The position numbers and the translations under genes are program-made. A stretch of DNA of 8,584 nt from an uncultured Lysobacterales bacterium. Its GTDB lineage: Bacteria; Pseudomonadota; Gammaproteobacteria; Xanthomonadales; SZUA-36. The notes below the pieces were generated by a model. The model made no database searches. It was not told the DNA's origin and saw only the letters and a program-made list of their open reading frames with translations. Location: contig CALJWY010000015.1 of the NCBI GenBank assembly GCA_937974465.1, positions 1 to 8,584 of the forward strand, given 5' to 3'. Numbering within the stretch: the stretch's first letter is position 1; the number at the start of each line of letters is the position of its first letter. Below are positions 1 to 6,567 of this stretch, piece by piece.

Positions 1-513
1 ACTGGTTACCAGGGCCCTTGCGATGGCGATACGTTGCTGTTGTCCACTGGAGAATTGATGGGGGTAACGCCTCAGGATGTCCTGGTCCAGGCCAACGGTG
101 GCAAGTGTGTCGCGGATTTTCCTGTGCTGTTGAGTGTTGTCACCGAGGCCGAAATGCAGCATGGGCTCAAGCAATGACTGTTCAATGGTCCGCCGTGGGC
201 TCAAAGATGCTGACGGTTCCTGGAAGACCATTTGTATACGTTGGCGGGTAGTTTTCAATTGATGCGCTGGCATACTCAGAATGTTGTCACCCCGAAAGCG
301 TATTTCACCGGATCCGGTTTTGACCAATCCCATGATTGCCCGTGCGATGCTGCTTTTGCCCGCCCCGGACGCACCTACCAGGCCGGTAATGCTGCCTGCG
401 CGGACACTGAAGCTGACCCGGTCGACAGCTGCTTTTGTTTGCCGGTGGAAACTGACAGACAGGTCGCTCACATCAAGCAGCGGTGTCGCGTTAAGGGTGT
501 GCTGCACGGTCAT
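1..513 (-). CDS. Peptide ABC transporter ATP-binding protein, DppF/OppF-like (3' end beyond the window)
   Basis: This is the second ATPase of the peptide importer, working in the cytoplasm with the DppD-like subunit to power uptake. I read 171 residues from an ATG at 513 to the window edge with no stop. A standard ABC fold is visible: Walker A GASGAGKS (residues 47-54), Q-loop VFQEP (96-100), and the region before the signature (YPHQ, 150-153). The signature reads FSSGQ (154-158) instead of the usual LSGGQ, followed by QQRIAIARAL. Walker B, the H-loop and the oligopeptide C-terminal domain lie outside the window; OppF/DppF proteins are usually about 330 residues, so roughly half is missing. 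The ATG overlaps the stop of the upstream ATPase gene in an ATGA, so translation is probably coupled. DppF versus OppF versus SapF cannot be decided from this fragment. Confidence 0.9.
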   Translation of the reverse strand, partial: MTVQHTLNATPLLDVSDLSVSFHRQTKAAVDRVSFSVRAGSITGLVGASGAGKSSIARAIMGLVKTGSGEIRFRGDNILSMPAHQLKTTRQRIQMVFQEPSASLSPRRTIEQSLLEPMLHFGLGDNTQQHRKIRDTLATVGLDQDILRRYPHQFSSGQQQRIAIARALVTS

Positions 514-1481
514 GACAGGGGCCTGAAACAGGCGACGCCAACACCCTGCGCATCATCCAGTTCCGGAGCAGCCTCGTCGCACACTGGCCGTGCCCTGGTG
601 CAGCGGGGTGCAAAGTGGCATCCAGGCGGCAGGCGATCGGCGGTTGGAACCTGGCCTGGAATCGAAGCAAGAGATGACCCCTGCTGCACATTGATTTGTG
701 GAATACAGGACACGAGGCCGGCGCTGTAAGGGTGTCGGGCATGGGCAAACAGGTGCTGGCTATCGGTCTTTTCCACCAGGCGACCACAATACATAACCAG
801 GACCTGGTTACAGTTTTGTCTTATGACCCCGAGGTCATGGCTGATCATCAGCACTGCTGTCTGGTGACTTTTTTGCAGGCGCGCGAGTTGTTGCAGGATG
901 ATTGAACGGGTCGCGCTATCCAGTGATGTTGTCGGCTCATCCGCGATGATTACCGCTGGCTTGCAGATGGTCGCCATCGCGATCATGGCCAATTGACGCA
1001 TGCCGCCCGACAGTTGATGTGGGTAGGTGGCTGCAATTTGCCCGGGGTCCTTGAAGCCCACGGATTCAAGCGATTCGCAAACAGCCTGCCGGATGACTTG
1101 TTTGCTGCCACCAAAATGACGCCGGTAGGTGGCACCGATAAGAGACCCGATGGTAAACACGGGGTCCAGGGCCGTGCCCGGCTGCTGAAATATCATGGCA
1201 ATATCCCGGCCGAGAATGTCACGTCGTTGCGCCTGGCTCAGCCGTGAAATTTCTATACCATTGACTTTTATTGAGCTACAACTGGTTTTAATTCCGGCTG
1301 CAGGAAGCAGCCCAAGGATCGCCAATGCCGTCATTGATTTTCCGCAGCCGGACTCACCAACCAGCCCGGTAGCCTCGCCGGGCAGAATGTTAAAGCTGAT
1401 ATTGTCGACAGCATGGTTGCGATTTGAACCGGATTCAAACCAGATACGGAGATTGCTGACGCTGAGGGCCGGTGTCTTCAC
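510..1481 (-). CDS. Peptide ABC transporter ATP-binding protein, DppD/OppD-like
   Basis: First ATPase of the importer, cytoplasmic, 323 residues, the normal size for DppD/OppD. Visible motifs are Walker A GESGCGKS (42-49), Q-loop IFQQP (97-101), signature LSGGM (157-161), Walker B VIIADEP (177-183) with Glu182 as likely catalytic base, and H-loop His215 in MISHDLG. The C-terminal oligopeptide-transporter domain begins near HPYSAGL (250-256). It carries Cys288, Cys294, Cys301 and Cys318, spaced like the conserved cysteines of DppD/OppD tails that are reported to hold an iron-sulfur cluster in some members. An open frame continues upstream to 1637, but those extra 52 codons lie inside the permease gene and do not look like an ABC protein. 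The GTG at 1481 overlaps the permease stop (GTGA) and has an AGGG seven bases upstream, so I chose it. The 3' end overlaps the next ATPase by four bases. Confidence 0.93.
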   Translation of the reverse strand: MKTPALSVSNLRIWFESGSNRNHAVDNISFNILPGEATGLVGESGCGKSMTALAILGLLPAAGIKTSCSSIKVNGIEISRLSQAQRRDILGRDIAMIFQQPGTALDPVFTIGSLIGATYRRHFGGSKQVIRQAVCESLESVGFKDPGQIAATYPHQLSGGMRQLAMIAMATICKPAVIIADEPTTSLDSATRSIILQQLARLQKSHQTAVLMISHDLGVIRQNCNQVLVMYCGRLVEKTDSQHLFAHARHPYSAGLVSCIPQINVQQGSSLASIPGQVPTADRLPPGCHFAPRCTRARPVCDEAAPELDDAQGVGVACFRPLS

Positions 1482-2317
1482 TGGATCACCCTGCGTGTGT
1501 CCACCGCATCCTGGAGTGAATCGGCCAACAGGTTGAAGCCCATCAGCAGGATAAAAAGAAAGCTGCCAGCTGCGATAAAATTCCCAAAATGACCCGCCAG
1601 CACTTCCTGTGAGCTTTCTGCCAGCATCAAGCCCCAACTGACGCCATCCTGAATACCGAGGCCAAGAAAACTCAATATCACTTCGGTATTGATAGCCGCC
1701 ACGAATACAATAGAAGCCTGCACCAGCAAAATATGAAAGGTGTTGGGCAGCACGTGCCGGAAAATGATCAACAGGTCCGGAAGCCCTATGGCTTGCGCGG
1801 CTTCAATGTACTCGCGTTGCTTGATCCGGATTACCTCGCCCCGGATGATACGGGCGGTTGTGGTCCAGAAGGTGACGATCATGGCGACATGCATGGCCCA
1901 GGTATTTCCCTGCAAGGCATACGCTATCGCCGCCGCAAACAGATAAAACGGGATTGAGTCCAAAACACCTTTTATCCAGAGAATTACCTCATCAAGCCAG
2001 CCATTGCTGTACCAGCCCGACAAGGCGCCCAACAGTGCGCCCAGGATGGTTGAGCACAAGGTCACGATCAAACCGACCTCAAAGGCCGTGGCGGTGCCAA
2101 AAAGTGTGCGTTGGAAGATATCCTGGCCCAGTAAATTGGTGCCAAACCAATGTGAGGCACTGGCGCTTTCCCAGCGATTGCCACTGACCTCCGACCAGCC
2201 CTGTCCCAATAAGCCACTCCATACACAAATTGCAATAAAGGCAAAGGCAGCCACCACCATCAGTCCGCCCATGCCATATCGGTCTGATTTCAGTCGTTGC
2301 CAGGTGTCGTTCATCAT
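1478..2317 (-). CDS. Peptide ABC transporter permease, DppC/OppC-like
   Basis: Inner-membrane permease pairing with the DppB-like subunit to form the translocation channel; 279 residues, slightly shorter than the usual 290-300. The N-terminal segment (about 15-37) is a first membrane helix, followed by a periplasmic stretch with HWFGTNLLGQDIFQRTLFG (56-74). That matches the conserved HxxGTDxxGRD region of OppC-type permeases, though Asn and Gln replace the usual Asp and Arg. Further helices lie near 78-100, 118-136, 140-156, 197-219 and 245-266. The EAA loop that docks onto the ATPases is clear at EAAQAIGLPDLLIIFRHVLP (172-191). The tail ends with a DAVDTR variant of the usual LDPR. Two ATGs, at 2317 and 2314, are both possible: the first overlaps the upstream stop by four bases (ATGATGA), the second by one. 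No strong Shine-Dalgarno sequence precedes either, so reinitiation after the upstream permease is likely. Confidence 0.94.
   Translation of the reverse strand: MMNDTWQRLKSDRYGMGGLMVVAAFAFIAICVWSGLLGQGWSEVSGNRWESASASHWFGTNLLGQDIFQRTLFGTATAFEVGLIVTLCSTILGALLGALSGWYSNGWLDEVILWIKGVLDSIPFYLFAAAIAYALQGNTWAMHVAMIVTFWTTTARIIRGEVIRIKQREYIEAAQAIGLPDLLIIFRHVLPNTFHILLVQASIVFVAAINTEVILSFLGLGIQDGVSWGLMLAESSQEVLAGHFGNFIAAGSFLFILLMGFNLLADSLQDAVDTRRVIQ
1489..1492 (-). promoter_or_regulatory. Ribosome binding site for the DppD-like gene
   Basis: Read on the minus strand this is AGGG, seven bases before the GTG at 1481-1479. It supports the GTG start over the longer open frame that begins at 1637, and it lies inside the last codons of the permease gene. 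Confidence 0.5.
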
Positions 2318-3264
2318 GGCTTTGCAACCCGTGGATCGACCAGGCTGTACAACAGATCGTTGACGGTAAGCGCCAATACAAAAAGGACGCCGGTTAGTCC
2401 GACCACTGCTTTGAGCACCGGCTGGTCACCGCTGGTGATGGCGTTAAACGTGACCAGTCCAATCCCCGGGATTCCGAAATAACTTTCCAGCAGGAGACTG
2501 CCTGATATCACCACAAATGGTATGGAAAACATGATCCGGGTCAGTATGGGAATCAGGCTGTTTTTCAAGACATGCTTGAACATTAATTCAAATGGACTGG
2601 CTCCGTATGCCCGCAGCGTGCGGATGTGATCACGGTCAATCTCATCAGCCATGACCGCACGGTAGAAGCGGGTGTTGTAGCCAAGTGTCACGAAAACCAG
2701 CGCCAGTGTTGGCACAGTAACAAAGTACAGGTAGGAGCCCAGGTCATGAACCTGCCAGCCCCTGACCGGGAAAAGATTGAGACCATACGGCGTGCAAAGC
2801 AGAATTTGCAGGCCGATAATAATCACCAGGAAACTGACGCTCATGCCAACAACCGAAGCGCTCATAATCAGCTTGTCCAGCCATTTGCCGCGATACCAGG
2901 CCGCCATAAGTCCGAGCATCAGCCCGGCTATGTTTCCCAGCACAAAACCAGGCAAGACGAGTGCGATCGATATCGGCAAAGTGCGGCCGAGGATAGAGGA
3001 AACGGACTCTCCGCTGGAGTCTGACAATCCCAGGTCAAGGGTAACGAGTTGCTTCAGGTAATCGGCATAGCGGAGCATGAAAGGCTGGTCATAACCCAGC
3101 GCCTGCCGGACTTCCCTGATCTGATCAGCCGTGGGGTTTTTACCCAGGAGTTCGTAGGTTTTGTCGGGGCCAAAATAGACCATCAATAAAAAGCTGATAA
3201 AGGTTACACCCAGCACCAGGGGAATCCCGTATAGCAGTCTGCGGGCAACGTATGAACGCGTCAT
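2314..3264 (-). CDS. Peptide ABC transporter permease, DppB/OppB-like
   Basis: Inner-membrane permease of the importer, 316 residues, typical for DppB/OppB. It starts with the classic MTRSYVARRLLYGIPLVLGV type of N-terminus, with the first helix at about 9-30. A periplasmic segment follows containing ADQIREVRQALGYDQPF (46-62) and LDLGLSDSSGESV (76-88). Membrane segments can be seen near 97-122, 133-157, 177-196, 243-262 and 284-304. The EAA-type cytoplasmic loop is RTLRAYGASPFELMFKHVLK (215-234), followed by NSLIP. The C-terminus carries the usual LLYSLVDPRV ending. The ATG at 3264 overlaps the stop of the binding-protein gene (ATGA). The bases just upstream are an unbroken G/C run with no purine-rich ribosome site, so this gene probably relies on coupling to translation of the binding protein. 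Confidence 0.95.
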   Translation of the reverse strand: MTRSYVARRLLYGIPLVLGVTFISFLLMVYFGPDKTYELLGKNPTADQIREVRQALGYDQPFMLRYADYLKQLVTLDLGLSDSSGESVSSILGRTLPISIALVLPGFVLGNIAGLMLGLMAAWYRGKWLDKLIMSASVVGMSVSFLVIIIGLQILLCTPYGLNLFPVRGWQVHDLGSYLYFVTVPTLALVFVTLGYNTRFYRAVMADEIDRDHIRTLRAYGASPFELMFKHVLKNSLIPILTRIMFSIPFVVISGSLLLESYFGIPGIGLVTFNAITSGDQPVLKAVVGLTGVLFVLALTVNDLLYSLVDPRVAKP

Positions 3265-5060
3265 GGCGCCGCGCGCGAGGGTTCTGCCAGGTCAACAAAC
3301 CGCATGAAGTAGCCACCCAGGAATGAGCGATCCGGTTTCATAATGATATTTCTATCCCACAAAAAGAGCAGGGTTCTGGATATTCCGTTGATGCTCACAC
3401 AATCGTCGATCAACATCTGGTTCATCTGCCGGTAAATTGCAGTGCGCTCGGGTGATTCGCTCATGGCTGCACTGGCTTCATACAAGCGGTTGTAATCCGG
3501 GTTGTCATAGTTTGCTGAATTGGACCCGGGTGAGGCGTTTGGCCCGTAGTACAACTGCATGAGATTTTCTGCGTCAGGGTAGTCCATGGTCCAGCTGCTA
3601 TTGATGAGTGCTACTTTGCCTTGTGAGTAGGCTCTTTGATAATCCCCATAGGTCGCGAAAATCATCGGGCGAATCTTGCTGGAGGGGTAACCTGCATCCA
3701 TCATGAAGTTTCGGAACTGCTCAAAAATCTGTCGCTCGGTCACGCTGTTTGGAAAGCCATAGTCCAGCGTCGGAAGGGTGTTTTCATTCCAGCCATTTGC
3801 CTGCAGCAGCTCGATCGCGCCTTGCACGTCCCGCCGGTTGTAGCTGATATCAGCATCAGGATCGTATTCAGGGACGGCGGGTGCCAGGGCGCCGGGAAAA
3901 ACCCTGCCGATATTGTAAAAAAATATCTCGTTTCTCTTTTCCCAGTCAAAAGCTTTCACCATGGCACAACGCAGCGCGCGATTTCGGCTGGCCTGGTGCG
4001 GGTCTGGATGATGCCCCAGGCGCTCATCGGCCATGTTGAAGTTGGTATAGATAAAGCCGGATTCCGGCGATGCTTCAAAATGATAGCGTTCGCCCAATTG
4101 CGGGCTGAGCTTTAGCGGGCTTCTCGTACTTAACACGTGATCAAACTGACTGACGGGAACCTTGATGAAGTCGAGTTCACCGGCAGAGAAAGCATTCCAG
4201 CGAGCAGCGTCCTCGGTGATGAACTCAAACTCCAGCCGGTCCACAAATGGTGGGATTTTGCCCTGCAGTACATGAAGCCCCAGGTCTGCCTGCGAAGCCG
4301 GGTCATAACCCTCATCTTCAAGATCAAATGGCTCCTTGCGAAAGTCAGGGTTTTTAACCAGCACTGCACGGGTATCATTTCGGCTGTCCAGCCTGAAGGG
4401 TCCCGAACCTACCGGGTGGCTGGACAACATCTGTCCATATTTCTCTACGGCCTCCCGGGGCACGATGGCCGCATATGCCTGGGTCAGGGTGTGGATCAGC
4501 TGGGGAAATGGTTGTATCAGAGTGATTTGGATAGTGTAGTCATCCAGCGCACGCAACCCTTCGACCTCTGTATCGTAGTCGGACCCGGCAACTTTCCAGT
4601 CATCGAGTCCTTCGATCCTGTTTTGCCATAACCACGCGCCTTGCGCACGACTGGCCGGATCAAAATGACGCTTGATGGAATAAACAAAGTCGTGTGCGTG
4701 CAGCTCCCTGCCAACACCTTGTGCAAAGGCCGGGTCGTCCATGAAATACACACCGGGTTTAAGACGGATGGTTATCCGTAATCCGTCGTCTGAAATTTCA
4801 GGCAGGCCGGCGGCCACATTGGGTTGGAGCTGGTAGGGCCGGGCAAGGTATTTATAGCGATATAAAGTATCGTAGAGGTTTACCACCATAAAATTTGCGT
4901 ACAGGGAGGCTGACTGGGCCGGGTCGAGGGAACCGGGTGCGCCATCCATTGCGTGTTTATATGTTTTTACCGGCACGTCATTTTGCGTGGCGGGTGGATC
5001 CCCACAGCCACCCAGTAACAACAGTCCCAGCAACATGGCAATTTTAATTGTATTCGGCAT
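3261..5060 (-). CDS. Lipoprotein peptide-binding protein, SBP_bac_5 family (OppA/DppA-like)
   Basis: Extracytoplasmic solute-binding protein that would capture a substrate, probably a peptide, and deliver it to the two permeases; 599 residues, longer than OppA/DppA (about 535-545). The N-terminus is a lipoprotein signal, with a Lys at residue 6, a Leu-rich core and lipobox LGGC, so Cys19 should be lipidated. Family signs include GSLDPAQS (43-50), YDTLYRY (63-69), LRITIRLKPGVYF (94-106), PVGSGPFRL (216-224), NRALRCAMVKAFD (360-372) and WTMDYPDAE (490-498). By position, Asp493 in the last motif corresponds to the Asp that binds the peptide amino terminus in OppA. An acidic insert-like stretch at about 240-272, before the PFVDRLEFEF strand, may explain part of the extra length. 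First gene of its operon, after a 120-base gap. Substrate is unproven: peptides are likeliest, but this family also binds nickel, opines and sugars. Confidence 0.92.
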   Translation of the reverse strand: MPNTIKIAMLLGLLLLGGCGDPPATQNDVPVKTYKHAMDGAPGSLDPAQSASLYANFMVVNLYDTLYRYKYLARPYQLQPNVAAGLPEISDDGLRITIRLKPGVYFMDDPAFAQGVGRELHAHDFVYSIKRHFDPASRAQGAWLWQNRIEGLDDWKVAGSDYDTEVEGLRALDDYTIQITLIQPFPQLIHTLTQAYAAIVPREAVEKYGQMLSSHPVGSGPFRLDSRNDTRAVLVKNPDFRKEPFDLEDEGYDPASQADLGLHVLQGKIPPFVDRLEFEFITEDAARWNAFSAGELDFIKVPVSQFDHVLSTRSPLKLSPQLGERYHFEASPESGFIYTNFNMADERLGHHPDPHQASRNRALRCAMVKAFDWEKRNEIFFYNIGRVFPGALAPAVPEYDPDADISYNRRDVQGAIELLQANGWNENTLPTLDYGFPNSVTERQIFEQFRNFMMDAGYPSSKIRPMIFATYGDYQRAYSQGKVALINSSWTMDYPDAENLMQLYYGPNASPGSNSANYDNPDYNRLYEASAAMSESPERTAIYRQMNQMLIDDCVSINGISRTLLFLWDRNIIMKPDRSFLGGYFMRFVDLAEPSRAAP

Positions 5061-5108
5061 TCTTCCCTATTGAGTGCCCGGGTTATTGGTGCACTTCAGA
5101 GGTACAAG

Positions 5109-5142
5109 CTTATCTTAGCGGGACAAAGCGTGCCAATGACAA
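5109..5142 (-). promoter_or_regulatory. Candidate sigma-70-type promoter for the peptide importer operon
   Basis: The 120-base gap between mlaA and the binding-protein gene is the only place for a separate promoter. On the minus strand it contains TTGGCA (5136-5131) and GATAAG (5114-5109) with 16 bases between. A second, overlapping pairing is TTGTCA (5142-5137) and TAAGAT (5117-5112) with 19 bases between. Each box differs from consensus at one or two places, so this is a weak call. The distance to the ATG at 5060 leaves a leader of about 40 bases. The rest of the gap shows no convincing terminator or riboswitch fold. Confidence 0.28.
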
Positions 5143-5180
5143 AAATGGCCGGCATAAAAATAACCTGGTCCCTTGGTCAG

Positions 5181-5936
5181 CTATCCATCCGGGGTGGCCC
5201 CGTCGTCTTCAGGATAGTCTTCCAGGTACAGGTCATAATCCGCCATGGGTGGATCGCCATCATAGATTTGATATTGCCGGTTTTGTAGCCAGACATCGCG
5301 CATCAGCACATACGGATCGTACGCCTGTTCAAGCTCGGCGTCCTGGTCGAGAAACCGTGCCCGCTGGTCAATGCCTCTGAATATCCATAAGCCCCACTCG
5401 TTGTTGCCATGAATTGCCCGGCCCACGGGGTGGATGTAACTATCCGCAAGACGGCCTGTTCCATCCCTGAAGGTCGATGGGCCGAAAAAAGGTAGCATCA
5501 GGTAGCGGCTGTCTTCATACCCCCATTTCGCGAGCGTCTGACCCAGGTCTTCATTGTAATAGGGCATGCCAACCTTGGTGGCAACATCAAAGAAACCCAG
5601 CAAACCGACAGTTGAATTGAGTAAAAAACGACCAATACTGGAGCCGCTTTGCCTTAACTTCCCCTGTAATACCTGGTTGACGAAGGTGACCGGTGTGTCG
5701 AGGTTTCTGAAGAAATTCCCGACCCCTCGCTGGAACGGATCGGGCATGATTTTGTCATACCCCACCGCAACCGGTCGCACAACTTTATCCAGGCCATCAT
5801 TGAACGCATACACCTTGCGGTTAAAGCCCTCCCAGGGATCATTTTGCGGATCGGTTTGACGGTTTTGCGTGCCGGCGCACCCGGCCAGAAAAAGGCTCAG
5901 CAGGACCAGCCAGATTAATGATGTACTCTTCAGCAT
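5181..5936 (-). CDS. mlaA: MlaA (VacJ) outer-membrane lipoprotein of the Mla phospholipid pathway
   Basis: MlaA sits in the inner leaflet of the outer membrane, usually bound to porins, and exchanges mislocalised phospholipid with periplasmic MlaC, keeping the outer leaflet free of phospholipid. The 251-residue product has a lipoprotein signal with lipobox LAGC. Cys20 is followed by Ala, which fits sorting to the outer membrane. Family hallmarks appear in order: DPWEGFNRKVYAFND (33-47), RPVAVGYDKIMPDP (54-67), NFFRNLDTPVTFVNQVLQG (74-92), GRFLLNSTVGLLGFFDVA (102-119), EDLGQTLAKWGY (129-140) and YLMLPFFGPSTFRDGTGR (145-162). The last 25 or so residues are strongly acidic. The gene starts ten bases after the mlaC stop, and I see no clear Shine-Dalgarno sequence. 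In E. coli mlaA is unlinked to the other mla genes; here it closes the cluster, in the place where mlaB might be expected. Confidence 0.96.
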   Translation of the reverse strand: MLKSTSLIWLVLLSLFLAGCAGTQNRQTDPQNDPWEGFNRKVYAFNDGLDKVVRPVAVGYDKIMPDPFQRGVGNFFRNLDTPVTFVNQVLQGKLRQSGSSIGRFLLNSTVGLLGFFDVATKVGMPYYNEDLGQTLAKWGYEDSRYLMLPFFGPSTFRDGTGRLADSYIHPVGRAIHGNNEWGLWIFRGIDQRARFLDQDAELEQAYDPYVLMRDVWLQNRQYQIYDGDPPMADYDLYLEDYPEDDGATPDG

Positions 5937-5946
5937 TCGGGATGAT

Positions 5947-6567
5947 CTATTCTGCCAATTCCAACTGGCCGCTGTTCAGGCGGGCAATAACATTATCAAT
6001 GCCATTGGCCTGAACATCGGGCATGATCTGGTTGCGATAGGTTGTAACGTAGGATATTCCCTCGACGATAACGTCAAATGCCTTCCAGCCATGCGAGGTT
6101 TTATGAAAAGCATAATCAACCGGGGCCTCGCCCCCCGTGGGCAATGTGACACGTGTCCGAACACGGGTCATTTTTTCATTCAGATCACCGCGTTGTGGTA
6201 ATACCTGGAGTTTAACCTCACTGCTGAAATGCAGCAGTCCCTGGGAGTACCGACTGACAAGCAGATTACTCATGCTCTCAGCAAACTCATCGATCTTTTC
6301 CTTTGCAAGCCCCCGACCGGCACGCCCCAGTATAAGACGTGCGGCATAATTGACGTCAAGCAAGGGTATCAGGTCCCTGCGCACCAGTTCCTGTAGCGCC
6401 TCCTGGTTCTCGCTGTAATGCTCCAGGTTATTCGCAACATCCTCAAAAATATGCACGGTTACATCTTCGACCAGTGAAACCGGGTCATCTCCGCCTATGT
6501 GGTCGGCGAAAAGACTGCCATGAAAACAGGCGATGGCCAACATTGAAATATGAATCAGGCGCCTCAC
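5947..6567 (-). CDS. mlaC: MlaC periplasmic phospholipid-binding carrier protein
   Basis: MlaC (Ttg2D family) is the soluble periplasmic carrier that moves phospholipid between MlaA at the outer membrane and MlaFED at the inner membrane. The 206 residues fit the family. A Sec signal peptide occupies residues 1-21, with probable cleavage after SLFA. The mature part has the helical N-terminal region with DLIPLLDVNYAARLILGRAG (65-84), then FAESMSNLLVSRYSQGL (95-111). The lipid-cradle strands follow, ending in the conserved block WKAFDVIVEGISYVTTYRNQ (161-180). The start is a GTG at 6567 that overlaps the mlaD stop (GTGA), supported by a GAGG seven bases upstream. The 3' end is ten bases from mlaA. 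Confidence 0.96.
   Translation of the reverse strand: MRRLIHISMLAIACFHGSLFADHIGGDDPVSLVEDVTVHIFEDVANNLEHYSENQEALQELVRRDLIPLLDVNYAARLILGRAGRGLAKEKIDEFAESMSNLLVSRYSQGLLHFSSEVKLQVLPQRGDLNEKMTRVRTRVTLPTGGEAPVDYAFHKTSHGWKAFDVIVEGISYVTTYRNQIMPDVQANGIDNVIARLNSGQLELAE

Noticed and set aside
232..729. 165-residue open frame on the plus strand
   Set aside because: It lies opposite the two ATPase genes, shows no family motif and is low in hydrophobic structure. It is explained as the antisense shadow of real coding sequence.
1482..1637. 52-codon N-terminal extension of the DppD-like ATPase
   Set aside because: It lies inside the permease gene and does not resemble any ATPase. The GTG at 1481 has a ribosome site and the same overlap style as the neighbours.
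3636..4115. 159-residue plus-strand open frame
   Set aside because: It lies wholly opposite the binding-protein gene, which has clear family motifs in this stretch. No ribosome site or recognisable domain.
4137..4631. 164-residue plus-strand open frame
   Set aside because: Antisense to the binding-protein gene, with no recognisable motif.
5141..5180. Possible terminator after mlaA
   Set aside because: There are T-rich runs and short repeats (GACCAAGG next to GACCAGG; ATGCCGGCCAT). The first is a direct repeat and the second pairs only three to four bases around a mismatch, so no real terminator stem forms.
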